From positions 5,146,001 to 5,210,000 of the forward strand of contig NZ_VFPO01000001.1 in the NCBI RefSeq assembly GCF_006716765.1: 64,000 nt of DNA. Reading direction: 5' to 3'. Position numbers and translations under genes: made by a program. Numbering within the stretch: position 1 is the stretch's first letter; the number at the start of each line of letters is the position of its first letter. The notes beneath the pieces were generated by a model. That model did not search any database. It was not told where the DNA came from and saw only the letters and a program-made list of their open reading frames with translations. The stretch comes from Actinomadura hallensis. Its GTDB lineage: Bacteria; Actinomycetota; Actinomycetes; Streptosporangiales; Streptosporangiaceae. This document shows positions 1-8,150 of the stretch, piece by piece.

Positions 1-141
1 GCCCGGCCGCAGCGCGAGGTCGACGCCGTGCAGCACCTCGATCGCGCCGTACCCGGCGCGGACGCCGGCCAGCTCCAGCAGCGGCACGGTCTCCTCGCGC
101 GCCGTGCCGCCGTCGGCGGCGCGCGGCTGCGGAACGCTCAT
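1..141 (-). CDS. livF: ABC transporter ATP-binding protein, LivF type (N-terminus only)
   Basis: Only the first 47 or so codons lie in the window; the gene runs off the left edge. The start reads MSVPQPRAADGG and then enters a typical LivF beginning (LLELAGVRAGYGAIEVLHGVDL). The ATG overlaps the stop of livG as ATGA, so the two ATPases are translationally coupled. LivF is the second ATPase of Liv-type importers. The Walker motifs are outside the window, so the family call rests on the N-terminal pattern and the operon context. Confidence 0.8.
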   Translation of the reverse strand, partial: MSVPQPRAADGGTAREETVPLLELAGVRAGYGAIEVLHGVDLALRPG

Positions 142-923
142 TGGCCGACCTCCTCGGTGCCGATGTAGGCGGCGATGACCTCGGGCGACTCCTTGATCTG
201 CGCCGGGGTGCCGGAGGCGATCAGGGAGCCGTAGTCCAGGACGTGGACCGTGGAGCACAGCTTCATGACGAGCGGCAGGTCGTGCTCGACCAGGCAGATC
301 GCCAGTCCCTCCTCGGCGAGGCCGGCGAGCATCTCGGCGAACGCCTCTGTCTCGCCCTCGGTCTGGCCGGACGCGGGCTCGTCCAGCAGGAGGATGCGCG
401 GCGAGGTCATCAGCGCGCGCGCCACCTCCACGACCCGCGCCCGTCCGATGGGGATGTCGGACACGTCGCGGTCGGCGATGTCGGTGAGGCCGGTCCGCTC
501 CAGGATCCTGTCGGTCTCCTCGTCGAGGTCGAGGCGCCTGCGCCCGTTGCTGCGCAGGATGTCGCCCGCGACGCGGACGTTGTCCCGCACCGTCAGCGAC
601 AGGAACAGCTCCAGCCGCTGGAACGTGCGGGCCATGCCGCGCCGCGCGCGCTTGGCCGGGGACAGCCCGGTGATGTCGTCGCCGTCCAGGAACACCCGGC
701 CGGACGCGGGCTTCAGCAAGCCGGTGATGGTGTTGAACATCGTCGTCTTGCCGGCGCCGTTCGGGCCGATGAGCCCGGTGATGCGGCCCTCGTCCATGGT
801 GAGGCTGACGTCGTCCACGGCGGTGTTGCCGCCGAACCGGACGGTGATGCCCCTGGTCTCGAGCAGGGTCCCGGCCGCCTGCGTCCTGCTCTCGGGGCTC
901 TCGGGCGCGGAGGTCTCAGACAC
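138..923 (-). CDS. livG: ABC transporter ATP-binding protein, LivG type
   Basis: The 261-residue protein is the LivG-type ATPase that powers import through the neighbouring permease. Walker A is GPNGAGKTT at about residues 53-61 and Walker B is ILLLDEPASG, followed by a switch His (VEHDL). The signature motif is divergent: it reads IPIGRARVVEVARAL where most LivG proteins have a recognisable LSxGxxR. It starts at GTG behind GGAGGG and overlaps the permease stop by 8 bp; its own stop overlaps livF. Its place at the edge of a sterol cluster suggests a substrate other than branched-chain amino acids, which is inference. Confidence 0.9.
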   Translation of the reverse strand: MSETSAPESPESRTQAAGTLLETRGITVRFGGNTAVDDVSLTMDEGRITGLIGPNGAGKTTMFNTITGLLKPASGRVFLDGDDITGLSPAKRARRGMARTFQRLELFLSLTVRDNVRVAGDILRSNGRRRLDLDEETDRILERTGLTDIADRDVSDIPIGRARVVEVARALMTSPRILLLDEPASGQTEGETEAFAEMLAGLAEEGLAICLVEHDLPLVMKLCSTVHVLDYGSLIASGTPAQIKESPEVIAAYIGTEEVGQ

Positions 924-3156
924 GGGACCCTCCCTTCTCCAGGGTCGCGGGCAGGCCGAGCTCCCGGTCGAGCCGCGCCCGCAGCTCGTCGGTGTAGGGC
1001 TCGTCCACGCCGACCAGCTCCAGCGGGGTCGGGCGTGGACGCCGCTCCCCGTCCCCGCTCGTCTCGGCGAGGTACACGCGCCCGAGGACGGGGACGAGCA
1101 TGGCCGCGCACAGCGCGATGATCGCGAACGTCCAGGTCCCGATCACGCCGGTCAGCGCGAGGACGTACAGGACCGCGCCGAACGTTCCCGCCCCGTACAG
1201 GACGGGCTTGGCCCCGCGGGTCGCCCGGTAGCCCTCGACGAGGTCGTGCACGAAGCCGCTGGGGTTGCGGCCGACGCCCATCCCGATCAGGGCCGTGCCG
1301 ACGAGGACGAGGTGGCCGAGCGCCGCGTAGATGTTGCCGAGGCCCTCGCTCTCCAGCGCGAGGTCGTTGAACGTCGCCACCAGCACGGTCGCGCCGACGC
1401 CCGCCAGCAGGCCGCCGACGAGGGCCCCGCTGATGTAGCCGATGCCCGCCACCACGACCAGCATCAGCAGCGACAGGCTGCCGACGAAGGCGAAGTTCTC
1501 CTGCGCGACGGTGCCCTGCGCGGCCGACATCAGCACGCCGCCGAGCCCCGCGATCGCCGCGGAGATCATGAAGACGCTCAGCTTCAGCCGGACCAGGTTC
1601 TGCCCGAGCATCGCCGTGGCCGCCGGGCTGTCCTTCATCGCGGCGAGCCGCCGGCCGTACCCGCTGTTCCGCAGCGCGGCCAGCCCGACCGCGATCAGCG
1701 CGAACAGCACGGTCGCGGTCATCAGGAACGTCGTGCCGTCCCGCAGGTCCAGCGGGCCGGCCTTCAGCGGCGGGACGACCAGCGCGCCGTCGGGGAACAG
1801 CGTGAACGTGAACCCGAAGAGCTCGTGCTCGGCGCTGTCGCGCAGCACCATGTTCGACAGGAACTCGCCGAACGCGAGCGTCGCGAGCGCCAGGTACAGG
1901 CCGCGCAGCCGCAGCGCGGGCAGCGCGACCAGCCCGCCGACCAGCGCCGCCGCCGCCACGCCGAGCAGCACGCCCTGGACGCTCATGTAGGACGACAGGC
2001 CGGTGCCCTCCACGCCGGCGTGGAACGCCACCACGGTCGCGACCGCCCCGAACGCCAGCGGCGCGAGGTTCAGCTCGCCCGCGTAGCCGGTCAGCACGGT
2101 CAGCGACAGCGCGATGATCGCGAACGACATGCCGAGCGCGAAGGTGGACACGGCGCCGTCCGACAGCAGCAGGCTGTACAGGTACACGACGGCGACCAGC
2201 ACGCCGCCCCACACCGCCGCCTTGCGGACGCTCGGCACCCGGTAGCGTTCGCGGGTCCGGACCGCGGCCCCGCGCAGCCGGTCCTGCGGCAGCACCACCA
2301 GCACCACGAACAGCAGGATCATCGGCAGCGAGACGCGCAGGTTGCCGGTGAAGGTGCCCGCCGACGGCAGGTAGGCGAGCACGTAGTTGGCGGCCAGGCC
2401 GAGCACGATCGCGCCGGCGAACGTGCGGGGGATGCTGCGGAGCCGCCCGAACATCGCCGCGGCGAACGCGTCGATCACCAGCAGGGTCAGTAGGTTCGCG
2501 TCCAGGTTGCCGCCGTTGATCGGGACGATCAGCACGCCGGCGAAGACGGCGAGCGTGGAGCCGAGCGCCCACGACAGCATCGCCGCCCGCTCCGGGTCGT
2601 GCCCGTTGAGCCGCAGCAGGTCGGGGTCGTCGACCGACCCGCGCATCACCACGCCGACCCGGCTGCGGGTGAACAGCACCCGCAGCCCGGCGGCGATGGC
2701 GACGGCGGCGACCAGGCAGACGATCTCGTGGTACCGGACCACGACGCCCGCCACGGTGATCTTCGCGCCCGCACCGAAGAACATCTCGACGATGTGGGCC
2801 TCGTCCGGGTTCCAGACCCACTGCGCCAGGTACACCGTCCCGAGGAGCACCGCCACCGTCACGATGATCTTCGTGACGTCGGCGGTGCCGCGCAGGCCGC
2901 GCATGACGGCGGCGTGCAGCGCCGCGCCCATCGCGGGCCCGACCAGGCCCACGACGATGATCAGCGCGAGCCACACCGGCCAGCCCCACCGCACCGTGAA
3001 GTGCCAGTAGAGGAACGTGCCGAACATGGCCTGGGCGCCGTGCGCGAAGTTGAAGATCCCCGAGGTGTTGTACGTCAGCACGAGCCCCGAGGCCGCGATG
3101 AAGTACACCGATCCGAGGACCAGTCCCAGGATGGTGTAGGTCAGGAACGTCGTCAT
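916..3156 (-). CDS. ABC transporter permease, fused LivH-LivM
   Basis: The 746 residues contain two complete branched-chain permease modules in one chain. A LivH-like half covers about residues 1-290 (start MTTFLTYTILGLVLGSVYFI, with the GxxN-type motif LTYNTSGIFNFAHGAQ). A LivM-like half covers about 320-650 (TVLTGYAGELNLAPLAFGAV), followed by a further hydrophobic segment and a charged tail. Most bacteria encode the two as separate genes; the fusion is known in actinobacteria. It sits between the binding-protein gene and livG with an 8-bp overlap downstream. A 13-bp direct repeat (TCACCGTCATGTG, 3161-3173 and 3175-3187) lies just upstream of its start. Confidence 0.9.
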   Translation of the reverse strand: MTTFLTYTILGLVLGSVYFIAASGLVLTYNTSGIFNFAHGAQAMFGTFLYWHFTVRWGWPVWLALIIVVGLVGPAMGAALHAAVMRGLRGTADVTKIIVTVAVLLGTVYLAQWVWNPDEAHIVEMFFGAGAKITVAGVVVRYHEIVCLVAAVAIAAGLRVLFTRSRVGVVMRGSVDDPDLLRLNGHDPERAAMLSWALGSTLAVFAGVLIVPINGGNLDANLLTLLVIDAFAAAMFGRLRSIPRTFAGAIVLGLAANYVLAYLPSAGTFTGNLRVSLPMILLFVVLVVLPQDRLRGAAVRTRERYRVPSVRKAAVWGGVLVAVVYLYSLLLSDGAVSTFALGMSFAIIALSLTVLTGYAGELNLAPLAFGAVATVVAFHAGVEGTGLSSYMSVQGVLLGVAAAALVGGLVALPALRLRGLYLALATLAFGEFLSNMVLRDSAEHELFGFTFTLFPDGALVVPPLKAGPLDLRDGTTFLMTATVLFALIAVGLAALRNSGYGRRLAAMKDSPAATAMLGQNLVRLKLSVFMISAAIAGLGGVLMSAAQGTVAQENFAFVGSLSLLMLVVVAGIGYISGALVGGLLAGVGATVLVATFNDLALESEGLGNIYAALGHLVLVGTALIGMGVGRNPSGFVHDLVEGYRATRGAKPVLYGAGTFGAVLYVLALTGVIGTWTFAIIALCAAMLVPVLGRVYLAETSGDGERRPRPTPLELVGVDEPYTDELRARLDRELGLPATLEKGGSRV

Positions 3157-3205
3157 CTGTTCACCGTCATGTGCTCACCGTCATGTGGTCGCCGCCGGTG
3201 CCCGG

Positions 3206-4609
3206 TCAGGAGGACTCGGGCTTGATGACGTCGTCCGTCAGGAACTTCGTCGAGATGCGGTCGTCGTTGAGCTCGGTCCCCCAGGTCTTGGGGTCGGTCT
3301 CGACGACGAACTCGTCACCGCACTCGAACTCGCCGGTCTCCTTCGGGTGGATCTGCTTGAACTCGGTCTTCTCGAGCTTCACCATCAGGCTGCAGTTCGA
3401 CGGCTTGTTGTCCCCCGGGTTGGTCGGGGCGTGCAGCCCGCCGCCCGTCCACTCCTTGACCTTGGACAGCTCGTTGATCACGCACTGGCGGGTGAGGTCG
3501 GAGCCGCACTTCTGCGCGGACTGCGCCCACAGAAGGAACGACGAGGTGGCCTGCATGCCGAGCAGGGCGACCTTGCCCTTCCTGGCCTCGACCAGCTCCT
3601 TGTACTGCTTCACGGCCGGGACCTTGTCGGCGTTCTCCAGCGGCTGGAAGATCATGCCGACGTGCAGCCCGTCACCGGCGCCGGACTTGTTCCACTGCGC
3701 GACCTGCTGGCTGTACCAGGTCGCCTCGAACACGTACTTCGGCTCCAGGCCGGCCCGGTCGAACGTCTCCAGCAGGCTGAACTGCCCGGGGTCGGGCGAG
3801 TCGTTGGACCACAGGTACTTCGCCCCGCACTCCTTGATCTTCTCGGCGAACGGCATGTAGCTGCTCTCGCCCTTGTCGTTCAGCCGGACCCCGCACTTCA
3901 GCGGCTCGGCGCCCATCTTCTTCATGGCGCCCTCGACCTTGCTGGTGCCGGTGCTGACCGCCGGGGAAGTGGACAGCAGGATGTCGGTCTTCTCCTTGAA
4001 GTCGGGGAAGAGCCTCTCGGCGATCCGCAGCCCGCCGATGTTCAGCAGGTCGACCGGGTACGGGACGGCCTCGTACTTCATGGGGCCCATGGCCGCGTTC
4101 GGGCCGATGGTGAAGCCGGCGACGGTCGGCAGCTTGCACGCCACGCGGTGCTGCTCGGCCGACTCGTCCATCGCGAAGCCCTGCCCGACGAGGAAGAAGT
4201 CCTTCTTGCAGGCCTCCTGCACGACCTTCGCGGACTGCATGTAGGCGGCGTCGTACTGGTTGCCCTTGATCTTGCGTCCGTTGATGCCGCCCTGCTCGTT
4301 GCACCACTCGATCATGGCCGCGACCGCGTCGCCCATCTCCTTGGACAGGCCCGGCGCGGACGGGAAGCCGCGGTCGTCGCCGAATCCGATGGTGATGGCG
4401 TCGTCGGTCACGCCCTGGTCGGTGGCGCCCTTGGCGTCGCCCGGGCCGCACGGGGACGGGAGCGTCCCGAACGTCGAGCTGCTCGCGGCCTTGTCCGAGC
4501 CGCCGGCGGCGGTGCCGTCGGTGCCCGAACGCTCACTGGCACAGGACGCGGTCACGAGCGCGACCGCCAGGGCGCCTGCCGCGAGGCGCCCGATCTTGTC
4601 GACCTTCAT
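3206..4609 (-). CDS. ABC transporter substrate-binding lipoprotein (LivK-like)
   Basis: The 467-residue extracytoplasmic binding protein has a short positive N-terminus, a hydrophobic stretch (AAGALAVALVTASC) and a lipobox with the lipidated Cys at about residue 23. The rest matches a Peripla_BP_6-type fold, with an ITIGFGDDRG beginning after a linker rich in Ser, Gly and Asp. It is the first gene of a leftward operon with fused permease and two ATPases. Such Liv-type systems often import aromatic acids or other hydrophobic carboxylates, and next to sterol genes a steroid acid is a fair guess. The ligand cannot be read from sequence. Confidence 0.88.
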   Translation of the reverse strand: MKVDKIGRLAAGALAVALVTASCASERSGTDGTAAGGSDKAASSSTFGTLPSPCGPGDAKGATDQGVTDDAITIGFGDDRGFPSAPGLSKEMGDAVAAMIEWCNEQGGINGRKIKGNQYDAAYMQSAKVVQEACKKDFFLVGQGFAMDESAEQHRVACKLPTVAGFTIGPNAAMGPMKYEAVPYPVDLLNIGGLRIAERLFPDFKEKTDILLSTSPAVSTGTSKVEGAMKKMGAEPLKCGVRLNDKGESSYMPFAEKIKECGAKYLWSNDSPDPGQFSLLETFDRAGLEPKYVFEATWYSQQVAQWNKSGAGDGLHVGMIFQPLENADKVPAVKQYKELVEARKGKVALLGMQATSSFLLWAQSAQKCGSDLTRQCVINELSKVKEWTGGGLHAPTNPGDNKPSNCSLMVKLEKTEFKQIHPKETGEFECGDEFVVETDPKTWGTELNDDRISTKFLTDDVIKPESS

Positions 4610-4684
4610 CCGGTCGTACTCCTTTCACCTTTCACCGGCCGCGCGGGCGGCGGGTGGGGGGGTGGCGTCAGGCGGGGGGACGGT

Positions 4685-4750
4685 TGTGCGGTCACCGATG
4701 TGCGGTCACCAAGGAGGTGAGTGCGCTGGACAGAGGCATTGGAACGTTCC
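4685..4750. promoter_or_regulatory. Upstream region of the ABC transporter operon with repeats
   Basis: The 193 bp between the binding-protein gene and the SDR gene contain a 12-bp direct repeat (TGTGCGGTCACC at 4685-4696 and 4699-4710) and a perfect palindrome GGAACGTTCC at 4741-4750. These are plausible operators for the leftward transporter operon. The cluster-wide 15-bp palindrome is absent here, so the transporter may be under different control. Confidence 0.35.
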
Positions 4751-4802
4751 TCTGCGCGGGCGCGGCGAGGGGCCGCGCCCGGTGCGCCCCGGGAGCGGGC
4801 GA

Positions 4803-5564
4803 TCAGTCGAAGTTGGCCTGACCCCCGTCGAGGGGAATGGTCGCCCCGGTGAGGTAGCGCATGGCCGGCTGGAGGAGCGCCACCACGGCCCGGCCGATGT
4901 CCTCCTCGCAGTCGCCGATGTAGCCGAGCGGGATCGACCTGCGGAACTCCTCGGCCTCTTCGGGGTTGTTCTCCACCCACCACTTCAGCCCCGGCGACAG
5001 GGCGTGGGGGGCGATGTTGACGGCGCGGATCCCGTCCGGGCCCCACTCGGCGGCCGCGGTGCGGGTCAGCGACCGCAGCGCCTGCTTCGCGGCGGCGTAC
5101 GCGCCGTAGGTGGACTGGTCCCAGCGGACCATGGCCGAGGTGACGAGGTTGACGATGCTGCCGCCGCCCCGCGCCTTCATGTGCGGGTGGCACGCCCTCA
5201 TGAACGCGAACGCGGCGAACGGCCCGGTGACGAACCCCTTCTGGAACTCGGCGTCGTCCATCTTCAGCAGCGGCCCGTACGCGCCGGAGTAGGCGTTGTT
5301 GACCAGGATGTCGATGCCGCCGAACGTCTCGGCGACGCGCTCGACCAGCCCGGGGATCGCCTCGGTGTCGGCGACGTCGCAGGCGAACGCCTCGGCCCGC
5401 GCGCCCCGTTCCCGGACCAGCCCGCAGGTCGCATCGAGCTTCGACCGGGTGCGGCCGAGCACGGCGATCGCCGCGCCCTCGGACGCGAGGGCGAGCGCGA
5501 TGCCCTGCCCCACGCCCTGCCCGGCACCGGTGACGATCGCGACCTTGCCGCTCAGGCTTCCCAT
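4803..5564 (-). CDS. SDR family oxidoreductase
   Basis: The 253-residue classical short-chain dehydrogenase has the cofactor motif VTGAGQGVGQG at about 10-20, NNAYSG near residue 88, and a YAAAK catalytic pair (Tyr/Lys) after Ser-Ala in VTSAM. The C-terminus carries LTGATIPLDGGQANFD. It belongs to the steroid side-chain region; a 3-hydroxyacyl-CoA or hydroxysteroid substrate is likely but not provable. It starts at ATG behind GGGAGA and is divergent from the fadD gene; the shared spacer carries two copies of the cluster palindrome. Confidence 0.85.
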   Translation of the reverse strand: MGSLSGKVAIVTGAGQGVGQGIALALASEGAAIAVLGRTRSKLDATCGLVRERGARAEAFACDVADTEAIPGLVERVAETFGGIDILVNNAYSGAYGPLLKMDDAEFQKGFVTGPFAAFAFMRACHPHMKARGGGSIVNLVTSAMVRWDQSTYGAYAAAKQALRSLTRTAAAEWGPDGIRAVNIAPHALSPGLKWWVENNPEEAEEFRRSIPLGYIGDCEEDIGRAVVALLQPAMRYLTGATIPLDGGQANFD

Positions 5565-5683
5565 CCACTCTCCCTCAGTCCTGGCTCGCGCCCGGCCCGG
5601 CCCGCCGTCGTTCCGGCCGGTCCGAGCCGCTCAGTCCTGGTGTGGGCCATCGTGATGTGATGCGGCGCACGCCATCGGTACAG

Positions 5684-5744
5684 TCCCACTCACCGGGAAC
5701 GGACCGCGGCGGACCGCCGTCCGCCACCGTCCCGCTGAGCGGAA
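5684..5744. promoter_or_regulatory. Two copies of the cluster 15-bp palindrome
   Basis: TCCCACTCACCGGGA lies at 5684-5698 and TCCCGCTGAGCGGAA at 5730-5744, in the divergent promoter region between the SDR gene and fadD. Both match the consensus TCCCGCTCAGCGGGA that recurs only near promoters of this cluster. Their spacing (46 bp centre to centre) is similar to the pair at 13260/13302. Confidence 0.6.
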
Positions 5745-5832
5745 TGCCCCGGTCAGGCCGGGTGCGAGACCGACAGAATGAGCGGCCCTGCGTTGAGGAA
5801 GACTGTGCCGTCCGGCGGCGAGGAGGGTCTGT

Positions 5833-7434
5833 ATGGAGTCGGTGGAGCAGCTGACCGGCCCGGGCGGGGATTTCGAGATGCGGGCCGAGGACGTGCTCGG
5901 CGCCCGCGTGCCCGTGTTCGTCAACCGCGCCCGGAGCCTGGGCGAGGTGCTCGCCCGCTCGGCGTCCCACGGGGACCGGGACTACATCGTGACGGCGTCC
6001 CGCAGGCTGAGCTTCGCCGAGCACGCCCGGGCGGTCGCGTCCATGGCGCGGGCGCTGCGCGACGACCTGGGCGTCCGGCCCGGCGACCGCGTCGCGATCG
6101 ACGCCGCGAACAGCCCCGAGTGGATCGTGTCGTTCTGGGCGGCGATCGCGGCGGGCGCGGTCGCGGTGGGCTACAACGCCTGGTGGGCGCCGCAGGAGAT
6201 CGAGTACGCGCTCGGCCACACCGAACCGAAGATCGTGATCGCCGACGAGAAGCGGGCCGCGCGGATCTCCCGGGAGGTCGTGTCGATCGAGCGGGACGTC
6301 CCGTCGCTCATGGCCCGCTACCCGGACGCCGAGCTGGACGTCCCGGAGGTCGCCGAGGACGACCCGGCCGTCGTCCTCTACACCTCCGGCACGTCCGGCC
6401 GCCCGAAGGGCGCCGTCCACTCGCACCGCAACCTGGCCTCGGTCATCGAGTACCACCGGTACAACGACGCGATGATGCGGGTGTTCGGCATCGATCCGGC
6501 GACCCGGCGCTACCTGCTCGCGCTGCCGCTGTTCCACATCGCCTCGCTGCACAACCTGGCCGTCCCGCGCCTGGCCACCGGCACCGCCGTGGTCATGCAC
6601 CAGGGCGCCTTCGACGTTGACGCGGTGCTGAGCCTGATCGAGAAGGAGAAGGTGACGAACTGGGGCGCGGTCCCCACGATGGCGCACCGCATCATGGAGC
6701 ACGGCGACCTGTCGAAGTACGACCTGTCGTCGCTCACCGCGTTCGCGCTGGCCTCCGCGCCGTCCTCGCCCGCGTTCAAGGAGCGGCTCAAGGAGGTCTT
6801 CCCGCCGGCGCGCGGCGCCCTCGTCGACAGCTACGGGCTGACCGAGTCGTGCACCGCCATCACCGTGGCGACCCCCATGGACCTCGCCGAGGCCCCCGGC
6901 ACGCTCGGCCGCCCGAACATCGGCGTCGAACTGGAGATCCGGGACGCCGAGGGCAAGGCCGTCCCCGAGGGCGTCGAGGGCGAGGTCTGCGCCCGCAGCG
7001 CCTACAACATGGTCGGTTACTGGAACGATCCGGAGGCCACCGCCGCCGCCATCGACGAGAACCGCTGGCTGCGCACCGGCGACATCGGCGTCGTCGAGGA
7101 CGGCCGGCTGCGGCTCACCACCCGCCGCTCCGACCTGATCATCCGCGGCGGGGAGAACGTCTACCCGGTGGAGATCGAGAACGTCCTGGCGGAGTATCCG
7201 GGGGTGCGGGAGTGCGCCGTCGTCGGCGTCCCCCACCCCGACCTGGGGCAGGAGGTCGCGGCGGCCGTGGTCTTCGCCGGGGACCCGCCCGGGCCGGAGG
7301 AGCTGGCCGACCACCTCAAGGAGCGGCTCGCCTACTTCAAGGTGCCGACCCGCTGGCGCGTCACGACCGAGCCGCTCCCCCGCAACGCGACCGGCAAGGT
7401 GCTGCGCAAGCAGGTCGAGGAGGAGCTCTCCTGA
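5833..7434 (+). CDS. Acyl-CoA synthetase (class I adenylate-forming, FadD family)
   Basis: The 533-residue ANL-superfamily ligase probably activates a carboxylate such as a sterol side-chain or ring acid to its CoA thioester. The phosphate loop YTSGTSGRPKG is at about residues 183-193, the aromatic-acid-type motif SYGLTES follows, then TGDIGVVEDGRL and the C-terminal catalytic Lys in RNATGKVLRK. Length is normal for FadD enzymes. The ATG is preceded by GGAGGG-like sequence about 6 nt away. It is transcribed away from the SDR gene and ends at a strong hairpin. I cannot assign it to a specific mycobacterial FadD. Confidence 0.88.
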   Translation: MESVEQLTGPGGDFEMRAEDVLGARVPVFVNRARSLGEVLARSASHGDRDYIVTASRRLSFAEHARAVASMARALRDDLGVRPGDRVAIDAANSPEWIVSFWAAIAAGAVAVGYNAWWAPQEIEYALGHTEPKIVIADEKRAARISREVVSIERDVPSLMARYPDAELDVPEVAEDDPAVVLYTSGTSGRPKGAVHSHRNLASVIEYHRYNDAMMRVFGIDPATRRYLLALPLFHIASLHNLAVPRLATGTAVVMHQGAFDVDAVLSLIEKEKVTNWGAVPTMAHRIMEHGDLSKYDLSSLTAFALASAPSSPAFKERLKEVFPPARGALVDSYGLTESCTAITVATPMDLAEAPGTLGRPNIGVELEIRDAEGKAVPEGVEGEVCARSAYNMVGYWNDPEATAAAIDENRWLRTGDIGVVEDGRLRLTTRRSDLIIRGGENVYPVEIENVLAEYPGVRECAVVGVPHPDLGQEVAAAVVFAGDPPGPEELADHLKERLAYFKVPTRWRVTTEPLPRNATGKVLRKQVEEELS

Positions 7435-7492
7435 CGGCGGCCCCCACCGCCCCCGGCGGGCGGTGAACCGGCCCGCCTCCGGCGACGCCCGG

Positions 7493-7531
7493 GCGGGGGG
7501 ACGGTTCCCGAACGGGGAACCGTCCCCCCGC
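7493..7531. terminator. Strong bidirectional hairpin terminator
   Basis: A perfect 17-bp stem (7493-7509 with 7515-7531, arm ending in ACGGTTCCC) closes over the five-base loop GAACG. It lies between the convergent ends of fadD and the thioesterase gene, so it probably stops transcription from both sides. No T-run is present, as is common in very GC-rich actinomycetes. Confidence 0.8.
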
Positions 7532-7538
7532 CGTCGGC

Positions 7539-8150
7539 TCACCGGGGGCGGGGCGGGTACGTGGCGATGAACAGGCCCTCGGCGGTCACGCAGGGTTCGC
7601 CGTTCGCCGTGATCTCGCCGGTCGTGCGGATCTTGCGGCCGTCCACCGAGACCTGCCGCGCGGCGACCGTGATCGGCTCGAACAGGGGCGTCAGCCGGTG
7701 GTAGCGCAGAGTCAGCTCGGCCGTCATGCCGGACGTGCCCGCCCAGCCGTTCGCCACGCCCAGGGTGTGGTCGAGCAGCAGCGCCGAGACCCCGCCGTGG
7801 ACGCTGGACGGCGGCCCCTGGTGGGGCAGGCCCAGCGTCGTGGTCGCCTCGATCGTCCGGGTGTCCACCGCCTCGTACCGCAGGGGCGGCGCGATCGGGT
7901 TCTCCGGGCCGGTGACCGGGTCGTGGCGGGTGTTGCCGTCGCCCCGCCACATGTCGACCAGTCGCTCGTCGAGGGGCGGGGCCGTGTCCTCCAGGTCGTC
8001 GGCGACGGCGTTGAGCCGGTCGGCGACGTCCGCCATGTCCGCGCCGGAGATGTCCCCGGCGCGGACCAGGGCGTCGATGACGCGGCGGGCCGCCGCCACG
8101 GCCGCGTCCACGCCGGTGGGCCGGGTCTCGGCGTGCAGGTCGATCGTCAT
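7539..8150 (-). CDS. PaaI-family hotdog thioesterase
   Basis: The protein is 203 residues long. Its C-terminal half is a hotdog fold with the PaaI-type motif HGGVSALLLDHTLG at about residues 120-133, and it ends VTAEGLFIATYPPR. The N-terminal 70 residues are helical and not part of the core fold. The ATG overlaps the stop of the acyl-CoA dehydrogenase gene (ATGA), so it is coupled to it. It would hydrolyse an acyl-CoA intermediate or rescue CoA during sterol side-chain oxidation; that role is inferred from context. Confidence 0.82.
   Translation of the reverse strand: MTIDLHAETRPTGVDAAVAAARRVIDALVRAGDISGADMADVADRLNAVADDLEDTAPPLDERLVDMWRGDGNTRHDPVTGPENPIAPPLRYEAVDTRTIEATTTLGLPHQGPPSSVHGGVSALLLDHTLGVANGWAGTSGMTAELTLRYHRLTPLFEPITVAARQVSVDGRKIRTTGEITANGEPCVTAEGLFIATYPPRPR

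Noticed and set aside
250..2493. Long plus-strand frame opposite the livG and livHM genes
   Set aside because: It lies antisense to well-supported ABC genes, has Arg/His/Ala-rich low-complexity content and no family resemblance; it is a high-GC shadow.
4741..4750. GGAACGTTCC as a cluster-wide operator
   Set aside because: The same ten bases also occur inside the fadA5-like coding region near 11370 and not at other cluster promoters, so it is kept only as a local candidate.
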